This document shows positions 23,097 through 34,671 of a stretch of DNA of 64,000 nt, one piece after another. The position numbers and the translations under genes are program-made. The stretch's first letter is position 1, and the number at the start of each line of letters is the position of its first letter. Under the pieces are notes generated by a model. The model was not told the origin of the DNA and ran no database searches. It worked only from the letters and a program-made list of their open reading frames with translations. The stretch comes from Diploscapter coronatus (taxonomy: Eukaryota > Nematoda > Chromadorea > Rhabditida > Rhabditidae): the NCBI GenBank assembly GCA_964036155.1, contig OZ038423.1:23823249-23887248 (forward strand), in the 5' to 3' direction.

Positions 23097-23607
23097 ATAA
23101 TTTTTAATGCTATTAAAATTGTGCTAAAATTTTATATTTGAAAACTATTTTAGTGCGATGCTTCAAGTACTCGAATAAATAATTGCATTTATTTTTCTCT
23201 CTGCAAGTTCTAAATATACAGACAGGTCATAAAAATACAGGTCCTGAAAATTTATGTACAGAATTTTTGAATTATAAATGAAGATAATTTATTTAGATCA
23301 AACTAAATTCGACCACACAATATTTAAATTCTTAGGCACTTATGATAATTTGAGCACGATATCATTCTTGATTAGCTCCTAACTTACATACAATTAGAAG
23401 TTTGAAGTAAAAACAATGTTCTCAAAATTTATGGGCTTCAAAATAAAAGAACTAAAATGCTACGAGATTTTAGCTTCAATTAGTATGGATCATCGCAGCT
23501 AACTCAAATTACGAACCTTTCTGAATATAAAACCTGACATACAATTTGATGTTGCTGATTCGGCTTCATTTAAAAGGTGTGGGAAATTGCTCAAATACGG
23601 CTATTTT

Positions 23608-24722
23608 TCACATACAACTCGAGGTTGGTGATTCTACTCCCGGGAAAAAGACGAGAAAAACAAATCTGCCGAGAATTTCGCCAATCAGCACGGAGAGACA
23701 GAGATACACGTTGAACGTCATGAAGATCAGCATCAAAACGTAGGCCAGCAGCAGTTGAATGAAGTAAATCGCACAGTCAGCGAAGGCGAATTTGATGACG
23801 GACGGTTGGAAGCTGGAAAACAATTGATAAAAGTGGCTATTCAGGTTGTTTTGGACAAATAAAAAATCAGAAAAAATTGGTCAGAGGTTCTCCTTAATTT
23901 GGATAACTTCCCAAAATGAGGGCTAAAAATATATGCAAGAATAAATTCTGAGATTTTGATGGTTGAAAATTTATTTTTTCAGGTTAATTAGTCTGGCACT
24001 CTTTAGTTAAGTGAATTTTTATATTATGATTACCGTCTTTTCACATCTCCATTGGTAAGATTTTCATGCGACTGTTGTGATTTCTTCAAGTTCCTGAGGA
24101 AAATGACTGTTTGATGCAGAATGCAAATCGCGATGACTCCGATGCAGGAGAAGAACATTTCTAAAATACGCTATTTTAAAAAATATTCCAATTTCTAATA
24201 AAAACGTCAACTTCGAAAAATTCCAATTTTTAACATATGCTAATTTTGCCTACCAATTCCATTGCTAGTCCGCCAGAAATCGAAGAGGATGGTCTCATGA
24301 GCTCCGAAATGAAAAGCCATTGCGTGATTCATCATCATCGAATGATCCATGCCTAGAATATAAATTGTGAAAAACTCAATTTCAGAAAATCGATAGAAAT
24401 AATGTTTCGCGTTGCTAGATTTAGCGATATACTAATCCCACATGACATGGTTTGTGGTGCTAATCTTGGATCATATTTGATAACTAGAAAAACTGACAAC
24501 TTCGCGACTTATGCACGAGTAAAAAGCAAAGGATTTCCTATCCTCCTTTAATCTTTACGCTTTTTCTTCAAATTGCGAAGCTTCATAGTTATGAAGTTTT
24601 CAGATATTCATGATTTTACTTGAAAAATGACCTTGGTTTGGGTTGGAAATAACGTTGTCCAAATTCATATCAGCTGAAGCGACATGCATATGCTGCTCGT
24701 GATTATGATGCGAATGATCCAT
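23608..24722 (-). CDS. CTR-type copper transporter (SLC31)
   Basis: Imports Cu(I) as a trimer across the plasma or an internal membrane. Four exons (24632-24722, 24254-24352, 24034-24160, 23608-23812) give 522 nt, 173 residues, all GT-AG with matching phases. The extracellular N-terminus is His/Met-rich: MDHSHHNHEQHMHV, then a second block MDHSMMMNHAMAFHFG, followed by HETILFDFW, the conserved lead into TM1. TM1 is MFFSCIGVIAICILHQTV, then a charged loop. TM2 contains the family MxxxM motif (VLMLIFMTFN). TM3 contains the GxxxG helix-packing motif (IGEILGRFVF). The C-terminus ends in Cys-Met, near the usual Cys/His copper hand-off position. Start is the first ATG; the second MDHS lies at the 5' edge of exon 2. 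Confidence 0.93.
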
Positions 24723-26223
24723 AATTAGTGAGCCAATTACCTTAAATTGGGATAATTAGAATAATTAAATATTATGGGGTACCAAAATATCGATAGACAA
24801 ATCAAGAAAGTTAGAAATGAATATAATTTTATCTAAAGCATCAGATATTTAGAGATTTTAGATTAAATAAGATAGATTATTATTTTGAATAAAAATCAAT
24901 ATTGGAATAACATGACTAAATAAACCTGTTTTGAATGATCATAGAGGGATCTCATCAATATAACTATGAAATCCAATTTTAATGTACCATAAAAGTAACA
25001 CAAATCCAATATAAAACTTGTCGATAACTTTGGAAAAGTAGGAAAAATGTATAAAATTTGAAATATTCAAGTTTAATTTCGCCATAAGAAAACAATAGCT
25101 TTGGCTAAATGTAAAGTTTATTGAAACTTAGGATCATACTATCTTACAACACTATTGAATGCAAATCTGATGAATGACAATGATACATTTGAAAAGAGTA
25201 AGACAAATTCTTAGATCATGAGAATTTAATGGGAAAAGTAGCCAAGAAAATTATAGACCATGGAAATTCTATAGGGAAAGAAGTCAGAAACACCCTTCAC
25301 GAACCTGTTTTGACATGGCTTTTCCACATTACGTGAAGATGGCTTCTTATTTTCCTGTTTCAGTGTCAGAGTGAAGATATGCCAATGTAATAAAGTAAAA
25401 AAGAGCCAATCATGAAGTCAAGAGGTTGGAGAATTGGATAATTAACAATTAACCCCAGATAAATTTGAATCTGACTAGAAATGATGTTTTCGAAAGAAAA
25501 AATATGCGCGGGTCAGCTTTTAAAGTAGAAAAAGTAGTCTAATTAACCTAAGGAAAGCTTAATTTTAGCCAGAAAATGAATTTAGAGTGGATTTTCTGAT
25601 CATATGATATAGCATGGCCCAGAAAGCTCAGAAAACCGGATTTTATAAATATCGCATATCCGAAAAGAATCAATTTCAGAACTTTCAACTTTTACAATGG
25701 AACTTAGAAAATGGATACGAAATGAATCAGAGTACTTTTGTGAAAAGAAAAAAAGCTGAATTGGACAGCTCGATTGAAGAAAATTGAAAGAAAAAGTATT
25801 GAATTTTCGACAGTTCTTTGGAAAGGGAAGTGACCACAAATAATAGAGAAAGACTGCTCAAGAGAGAGCAGAAAAAGGGTGCGCAAAAGACAAACAAATT
25901 GACGAATTTCGATTTTTTTTCCTATTTTTCTCTCATTTTCTCGGTATATTTCCTTTTTTATGTTTTCCTCTATATGGTATGTCATCCAATACAAACCTTT
26001 ATGTCTATATGTTTTGACTACTCGAAGTCTATACTATTGTGTAATGGTGTAAGAGATATGAAAAATACAATAGGAAGACTATGAATAACGCTATTATGTT
26101 TTTTTATAAGTGATTTTTCACTGAATATAAGATTTTAACAATTATTATTATTATTATTTTAAGCTCATACAAATGCACTTTAGTGACCCATTTTTGAAGG
26201 TATTTTCAATATAATGGTTTAAA
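24723..26223. other. Spacer between copper transporter and acyltransferase
   Basis: No gene supportable. AT-rich, with an A/G-rich stretch around 25650-25910 that creates overlapping open frames on both strands without family resemblance, and an ATT microsatellite-like run near 26140-26158. Confidence 0.55.
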
Positions 26224-29200
26224 TTAATCTTGATGATATGATTCACTGCTAAACTCCTTTAAAATTTTTCGATTCATATCCTCGAATAAAGGTCGCATTT
26301 TTTCGAGACTTGTCTTCGTGAAATGGCATGTATCGTCGTAATACGAAACCCATGTCTAGAAATTATTAACTTAACAATGATATAAAATGTAATCTAAAAC
26401 TCTAATTAAATGCATAAAAATGTGATTAACTAAAGTAATTAAATTAAATTTTAATATACCTGAGGGTCATAAGCTAGATAGTAATTGCCATCTGTAGATG
26501 TCAAATACGGTTTTACATCGTAAAACTGAAAATATTCTTTTTTACTATTAATTTAAAGGAAAGAAACCTCGCATTTAGTGCAATTCACGGCGGAAAATCG
26601 TTTATTTTGAGTACTCAAAGATCGGTCCATTTGCTAAATTTGTAAAAATAATGTTTAATTTTAAAAAACTCATACCTCCTTATCATAATGCATATCTTTT
26701 AGAGGCGCATTTTTAAAGAGCCTTTCCATAACCATGGTCAAATGCAATAGTCTTGGTCTGATTACGACGTCCATGAGAATGACTTTCTTGGCGTATCTGA
26801 ATTAATTCATTTGATTTAATTAAAAATATTTACTTTTCATAAAAACGAATATTCTCATTCATTTGCTTAATCATTTCGTCATCTTCAAGACTCGTTGTTA
26901 TAGGAACATTTAGCATTGACTCGACTCTGAAGTTTGAATTTAATTTTCTTAGCGATATCGACAAATTAGTAAAAGTAGTATGGTTGAAAGCTTGATGAAA
27001 AATAGTGCATATAAAACTAATGGAAATTGCGTTCGATATTTATCCTGCTACTTTTAATAATTGTTGAGACATATTTAAACCTGAAGGCACCAATAATAAC
27101 ATCGGGTTTAATCAATTCGACTATCCTTCTAGTAGCGCCTCGAGTTGAGACTTTCCAAACGCTATCTTCGTAATAAACGACATCATTGCCTGAAACGATA
27201 TGTTTCAAAAATGGAGTTGCTATTTCATAGATTTTATACTTCAAAATGTTGTTTCGATGATAACGCTATCATATTTAAAATACTAAAGAAAAATATCTAA
27301 ACTTGCCGATAATAATAATTGAGTGTAATTCCCGATAGGTATTTTGAAAAGTCTGCCGTAAGAATTGGATCATATGTGAGGCATATGAATTGCCCATTAC
27401 TAGAAATTTCAGAGTACCGTTTCCTCTCTGAAATAAAAAAATAAGCAAGAATTTAAAATTTAACAAAATTACCGGCCACTCACAGTGCCCATACATTGGA
27501 CGCATTTCGATGTTAGGAGGGAAATTTATGCCTTTCAAAGTCTCATTATTCCATAATTTCTTCAAGCAGGGCTGATTATGCCAAGCGTCTTTGTCAATAT
27601 ATTCGGCATTTTTAGCGTATGCTACCGCTACCTCGCCTGAAATATTCGTATTTTTTCAAGGAATAGTAAAGTTTGAATTTTTTGTTTAAATTTAGAAAAT
27701 ACATGCCATCCAAATGCCTCTTGAATATTGGAGCGACATCTAAAAATTTGTATTTTACGAAATTTAAAACTATTATACATACCGAAATTTCTAACGAGTA
27801 AATGAGAGCCGATATTAAGCGCAACTAAAGCCATTAACAAAGACAGTATGACTTTATAACCTTGATGACGATACCATTTCTCGTAAATATGGTACATCAG
27901 GAATGATACTAATATTGTAATTGCTAAATTGAAAAAGTCTTAATATTCAAAATTAGCACAAAATACCAATACAATTCTGTTTATTCATGTCTTGATTTCC
28001 ATCGAAAAATATTATCACTGGCCAATGGACCAGGTAAATTGAATATGACGCATCACCAATGTAGGTTAAGATTGACGAGGTTAGGAGCTAAATTTTCAGA
28101 CTAATAGCTTTATATCAACATCAAGTGCTAAAAAACTAAGCTATCATTGCAAATTACCTGGAAAAGATTTTTAAAAAACCAACACGTATTTTTAGATTTC
28201 AATATTAAGCTTTGCAAAATTATTCAAATTGTAAAATCTACCCGATTAGCCTTTCCATGCTCTTCATCATCAGTTAACAATAACGCGGTAGTTATAGTAA
28301 TTATAACTCTCATTAACCTCATAGGTATGACATTTGGGAATAATGGTAGTACGCATAAAATATACAATGATGAAATACGAAGTTTCGAGGGTAATACCCA
28401 GGGTTCTGAAATTAACCTTCTTTTTTCACAAGGTCTAGGTCTGTTATTCATATAATTTGAGATCTTACCTAGTAATTTAGCGTCCTTCGAATGATGTCCA
28501 CTAAGCATTTTGCTTAAGTAGAATGCTAGACTTCCGGAGAAAAACTGCCAAAGTCTGGCCGGAGTAAATTGAAACACGAAATGATGGTTCGCTATTAAAT
28601 GAAAGACTAGCGAGGCAGAGAATATCACTCCGAAATATGAAATCTAAAATTAGGTTTATCTCCAAAATTTGATGATTTTGATACCTTTTGCCAATTATAT
28701 TTCATGAAGTATGTGGGGGAAAATATGAAAGGAAACATTAGGTAGAATTGAACTTCAACCGATAAGGACCATAAATGAAGGAAGGCGTTGCGAGTGTTGT
28801 CATCATTTAAGAACTTAAAGTTATGATTTAAGTTAAATAGTAACTGATTAAAATCTAATTCGTTCGACTCAATAATTTATTTGAGAGAAGAATTTCTTCC
28901 TATCGATCTTTCTTCATTCATTCGATATAGAAATCTCAGTCAAGAAAAGCTACTCTGTTAGCTATTTTTAAAAAGCTTCTCAGATATCTTCAAATTTTAT
29001 CTACCTGCAGAAAATAATCACCGCTATCATGAATGATCAACTGATTTAACACTAAGGGCAGCGCGAATTGAGAATATCGAATATTGTCCTTCCACCAAAA
29101 TGACATGATGAAAAAGTGGACTCCCAACAAAATCAGAAAGGTCGTGAGGTAATATAGGGGAAAAATTCGATGAATCCTGAAAGCAATTATTCCTATCACT

Positions 29201-29455
29201 TTAAATCCTTACTTACCGCTTATAGAAAAAACCGACGTAGGTTTCAATCTGATGAAGATTTTTCCGTGATAATATCATCGTCATTAAATATCCAGAGATT
29301 ACGAAGAACCTAGAATTGAGGAAAATATCTTGAGAAAAAAATAAAAGTTACATGTCAACTCCTAGATATCCGTTCGGAAAATTTTTCGGGAATAGATGAA
29401 ATAGAAAGACGAAAATGATAGCTATTCCACGTAGACATTGGATATTCTCTTTCAT
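26224..29455 (-). CDS. OAC-type membrane O-acyltransferase with C-terminal SGNH domain
   Basis: Transfers acyl groups to secreted or membrane-displayed substrates; nematodes have many such OAC proteins. Start MKENIQCLRGIAIIFVFLFH carries the conserved His of the acyltransferase-3 domain. Next come FFVISGYLM, HRIFPLYYL and the hallmark LHLWSLSVEVQFYL, then several more membrane spans, including TYIGDASYSIYLVHWPVI. After the last span the SGNH-like lumenal domain follows: GNSYASHMIQFL (nucleophile Ser block) and, near the end, YYDDTCHFT supplying the Asp-x-x-His pair, ending SSESYHQD and a stop at 26224. At least 11 exons. The intron at 27638-27706 must use a GC donor to keep the frame into EVAVAYAKNAEYIDK. 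The exon about 28224-28655 seems uninterrupted. The donor and acceptor edges around 28100-28240 are the least certain. Confidence 0.9.
27638..27706 (-). other. GC-AG intron of the acyltransferase
   Basis: Minus-strand junction TTGGATG/GCATGT ... AATATTTCAG/GCGAGG. Phase 1 on both sides gives HLDG-EVAVAYAKNAEY. The nearby CAT/GTATTTTC donor would put the next exon out of frame. Confidence 0.5.
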
Positions 29456-32400
29456 TCTGAAAATAATATTAAATTATAATAAATACGAAATAACTTTATA
29501 ACTGATAAATATATAATGTAATCAGATAAAAAGAAACAACGTTTTTTTTCTAAATTGTTGCAGATTGAAGAAAGTGAAAAGAAGAAGGGAAAGAAAATCT
29601 GATAAGTACTGATCAAAAACTCTTATTATCTGGACTTATCAAAATCAGTGAGAATCTGCCAGCAAATTGACTTTTCGGAGAAATCTTGATTGAGAGAAAA
29701 TAATTGAAAAGCCAAATCCGAATTCATGAGGATTAATTAGAACAATCTAGTACGATTTTCGGGATATCTACCAACGATTGTTTCTAAAAATACGCAGCAT
29801 GATGGAAGGATGTAACTAAATAAGAGTCCTTATGAGAGAAAAAAGTGAAAAGTTTTGATCTATTCATAAAACTTTCTAAAAAGGAATATGACAATTTTCC
29901 CTGTTTGGCTGGATTTTCCAAAGAAAGTAAGAGATTTGCAGATTTGAGGTCACTCATTGTATTCTTTCTTTCAGCAAAAGCTACTTTATAAAGTTCAGAT
30001 CAGACCTATGGAGAACGATCGTCAGAGACCCCTTGCGACCTACCCCCTATATATTTTCTTAAGAATTCTGTATCTCTAGTCAATCAATAGCGTAAACGTT
30101 CAAGTTCGCAACCTACTTCGCCATACAAAATTTTCCCTCAGAGACCTACCCCCCGTAGATTTTTTTCGTCTAACGAAAGTGCTCCCTAGGTCTGGTTCAA
30201 ATAAAAGGACACTGAAAATGTGGTCTATGAAACAAGTGGATAAGCATGACGAAATTTATAAAAATTTATATCACTAAATTTGATATTTCATATAATAACA
30301 TGCAAGAGGTTCATACCTGACCTTGTCAGAATGTATTTAATTTAATGTAATCTTTCTCCATGAAATTTTTAGTGACCATTTTTATGGCATATTCTCGCTT
30401 TAAAGAATTCGATGTCCTAATCATCTGTTAAGATATTTTCTCGAGCTATACAAATGCTACCAATATCTTCGAATATCTGAAATTAACACGATGTTATTGT
30501 CCGGTTCAGCATAGATGTCATAACTCATCCCCACTGTTGGTACGTATCTCGGATAAACATCAAACCCGTCGGCTAACCGTCTTCACAAGGTCAAGATTAG
30601 AGATATATAGAAAAGTGGAGATTTTGAGAAAAGCAATCTAGAGTTTGTGGGTATTCAAGAGGGATTAGACATGGATAATGGATATGCCTGAAACGGTAGC
30701 AGACCTCCTGGAGCGAGTTATGACCTAAATTTGTATGGATTCAGAAAAATTGGAACCGGGTTTGATAAGTTAGATCAAAACTCAGGTTATTTATCACTTG
30801 AAATCTCTCGTCTTTTTTAATTTTTATAAGTTAAACTAGAACTTGAATCTTATTAATATTTCTAACTGGAATCTAGACGTTGTAAGATTTTGACAAGCTC
30901 GAACAAAGCTGGTATTTTCTTCTCTAGAATAAAATTTTAGGACTCGATAAACTAACTAAAGGATCTAGACGTTTAATTGATTTCAGATTTTATCTGAAAA
31001 TAAGGTTGCATTAATTTTTAGCTTGATCAAATATTTTCAAATTCGATGACGTGAAAATTCGCGATTCTCGGAAAGTGAAAAGCCTCTTTGGCTTGTGAAA
31101 ACGAGATCGATATCTTTTTGCGCAAATCTAAAAATCGGCTTTTTCTTATAGCGCGAAATCTTCAGCTTGATTTGTATGTTTTTTTTTAAAAATAGTTTTC
31201 TTTAAATTTACATTTACACTAGGAAAATTTAGAGCTATTCATGCAAGTAGCAATAGCTATAAACTATTCAATATTTCAATTTATAATGCACTATTCTATT
31301 TAATTTTGCTACTTACTTTAATTGCTAAACTTAAGAATATTTTGGCAATTTTACGATTTCCCTGGTGCGAAGCCTTATCGTTTTATTTTTGTTTTCGAAT
31401 TCTTATCAGGCTATTTTCGTTGGTTTCTTTGTATGTTTGATCAGCTTTCATACTGAATTTGGAATTTCGAATTTAGAAGTTAGAGATTTTATAATATCTA
31501 TAGTCACGTGATAAGGATACAGTTTTAAAAGCTGCTGGATGTTTATTTTAGATTTTTGAATCATATATTTTATTTGAAACGTAAAGTTGTAAACGTGTAT
31601 TCGTAGGTGTAAAATTGCGCCAGCAAATATGGCAAAGTGATAAAAATAGAGGTGCATTTCTATGGGCATGACTGATAAGCTTTGAATATTCAAAGGGGTA
31701 ACAATATTTTTCCAGAATTTATTGCTGCTTGGAAGGAATAGTTGTACAGATTTTCGAAATATGTTACAAGATCTTTCATATCTTCAATAAACTTATTTCT
31801 AGTAAACCTTTCCTCATTGTTTTTTTTATTTCTAAGATAAGATTTAAATCTTTAAACAAATTTTTTGTTTCAAGATTGTGTACATTCTAAATTGAAGCCC
31901 ATTATTTATTGAATTTAACTTTTCTTTTCTAAATGAATTCTACTTGATTTTTCCTTGCTTCCCTGACTCAAATCTAACACACGTGCCTTGTCATTCAATG
32001 AAAAAGCCTGAATATCGATTTTCTAAAGTATGATTTTACCAATTCTACTTTCGACTAATAATAAATCTCAGATAGCTTCTCTACTTTCATGATCTTTTAA
32101 TTTCAATGCCAAATATTTCGGCTTATTCGTTAATTATGCTAATTTTAACCCTTTCATAATGACGCAATCATTTGTATATTCAAGCGTATCATCTTTTAGC
32201 CAATTTCACCTCGGCATTCTTAGCATAGTTCACCTTGGAAAAGCTAATTTTCTATTTGAATGTTGAAGGATAGACCCTGAAAACTGGCTGACATATCTTG
32301 GAGAAATGACAACTTTGCGTAAAATTTTGACGATCTTTCGGCGTATAATAAAACGATTATATTGCCTATGAAAAGCTTGGCGCGAAAAGAACGAGAAAAT

Positions 32401-34671
32401 CTCTCTCGCACTATACATGAAAATAGACAGTTAAAGCAGACTGGGGTATTTCAAATAATTTTTTCGAGAATTTTATTTTCTATTCTTTGACTTTCTTGAA
32501 ATCTATCCTTTTGTCCTATGATATAAAACTGATTCGTGCTCTAGTAAAATAATTTTATTTTTACTTAAACCTATATAACTTAAACTTATTTTTATAGCTG
32601 AAGTTTTATTTTTTCTATTTTTTATTATTACGTTATCTAGCTAGATGCAAACTACCGTCGTAATTTTCTGGATCAATCCATTATCATTCTAAATGCCTTT
32701 GTAATTAGAAAAGTTCTAGACGTAGTTTTTCGGAGAACAGACTTTTTCGTTAAAGTGCGCTGCGCGTAATTCTCATTATCCCGCATTTACGATGAGAGCC
32801 TGTTCTCTCGCTGATTATTAGCGATTTTGCATCATTTGTAAGGGAAATGGTTTAGGATATATTGATTAAAAAAGAGAGTTTAGAGAAAAAGGAGTTGCGA
32901 AGAAATAGTGACGGATATAATGATAGAGAGTTGGAGAGATGAGAGAAAGAAAGACGTAGAGAAATAATTATGGAGATAATGATAAATTTTGAGGGAACAG
33001 AGAAGTCAGAGGATGAGACGACGGAATTCCTTTAATGCCGATTTATGCATGCCAAAATGAGATAATAGGCTTTTGTCGGAAAGAGATTTGGAAGGAAATC
33101 GTTTGCGATGAAAGGCTTATAAACCTATTGTCTGATTTGTCATTGATTGATTTGTTTCAACTTTTTATTTTTTTCTTGAATTTATTTTTCAAAATATCTT
33201 TAGCATAACATTATCTTCAAAGTAACAAATTTCAATCTGCTGTCTGATTTTTATTTTTTATTCCGAAAATTTATTCCATTTGAAATTCTCATGTTTATTA
33301 TCAAAAATTAGATCTCGCATTTATGTATATTCCCAATTTCTCGAATTGTATTTCGTAGATGAATATCCTAAATCGGCATGTATTTTTCTTCTCTTCTCTC
33401 AGATTCCAAAACTATTTTCCCTTTTGGAACAAGCTCGATTTCACTATCTGAGTCAAATTGAATTTTAACGAATTCTTGAATTTTCGAGATTTACAAATTC
33501 CTTTCTTGATTTTTGCAACGCTTTACTTTTACTTCTTTATAATTCAATTAGGGCTAATCTTGTATTTTCTGTAGGTCATTTTGCAAAACTTTCATTTCCT
33601 AGTTTCGAAAATCCAGATCTTGCATTTAGTTTACTTAAGCTGAAATCTAGTTATCGTATACGAAAAGTTGAAATATTTGTATATTTGATATGATCGGGGT
33701 TATATATCATAGCTGTATTTCACATCATAAATATTTGGGATCGAATTGGAGCTTATATTGCACTGAACCTGATTTTCTTAAGATTTCAATTTTTTTTTTA
33801 AAATTAGTCTCAGGTTTCGTATTTATATTATTATATCTAAAAGATAATATAAACATGGAGTTTTTTCAAACCTAATTGATTCTCAATCAAAATTAGCGTG
33901 AAATCATTCAAAGCTCATGTCATTTATTTACATTTGATTTTTTCTCGTCAATTTCTCGTCCTTTTTGCAGATAACATTTCATTGTTTGCTCTCTTGTTGA
34001 TTCCTCCCTCAGGGCTTTATTTTATCTTTCTACCGGCGCCGAGACTTTTGTCCGTATGTCTAACCTTAGGCAATGGCTAAGAATATCAACTCTGTCATTA
34101 CATTCGATTATTTCTTAATTTTTATCTTTAACATTTCTAAATTTTAAATATATCTAACTCAGTCATAATGAACGTGGGCAGGTATTTTTTATTTTATTGT
34201 GGTCGTAAAATGTATTTTCATTTTGAAGGTAATTATTAATTTTGCAAAGCTGCATAGAAAGGTGGGCGTGGCTTATAAGTCTCATTTTCCGCATATTTTA
34301 TATGCGCTTTCAAGTGCCTAGAACGATGTTTGGGCCTGTATATCTTTCTTTTCGTCTCTTTACTCTATATGATATTTGCTCGATGTGCTATATCTCATTT
34401 TCATAATCTTTACCATCAATATTTCATGGTTTACTATCAAATAGCCAAATTTTGCTCATCCACGGTCAAACTCAAACATTTCACCCTCGAAAAATATTTG
34501 ACCTTCGTATTTTCAAACGTGAAATTTGTTGATTTTTTACCAACGATCGGAGTTCGAAACCAGGATTGAAAGATCATAATTCGATTTTGATTTATGAAAC
34601 TTTGAAACTTATTTTATTCTTTAAGAACGACATTTATTTCGATGATTTTGGAAAATTCATAATGAGAAATT
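29456..34671. other. Gene-free stretch, 5.2 kb
   Basis: No exon with family resemblance on either strand. AT-rich; open frames are short and rich in Phe/Leu/Ser as expected of T-rich DNA. It contains a GA-rich block around 32870-33020 and two short matches starting CAGAGACC and containing CCTACCCCC at about 30023 and 30139. It presumably holds the promoters of the divergent acyltransferase and formin genes, and possibly a 5'-UTR exon of the formin that I cannot see. Confidence 0.5.

Larger units (their letters stand above)
21853..23607. other. Spacer upstream of second collagen
   Basis: AT-rich with a mixed purine/pyrimidine block at about 22640-22850 holding one GAAATAGCAT (22817-22826). 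A diverged direct repeat lies at 22925-22960 and 23060-23096. The 22834-23064 open frame on the minus strand has no family resemblance and spans part of that repeat. The 21.9-22.1 kb part should contain the collagen promoter. Confidence 0.5.

Noticed and set aside
25600..26084. Overlapping open frames on both strands
   Set aside because: They arise from an A/G-rich block without stops; no family resemblance or start context.
28147..28455. 102-residue plus-strand frame
   Set aside because: Antisense to an exon of the OAC acyltransferase whose minus-strand frame is continuous with the preceding ISYFGVIFSASL segment.
29456..34671. Possible extra gene in the 5.2 kb gap
   Set aside because: Several 60-100 residue frames exist on both strands but none has a recognisable domain, signal peptide or linked exon.
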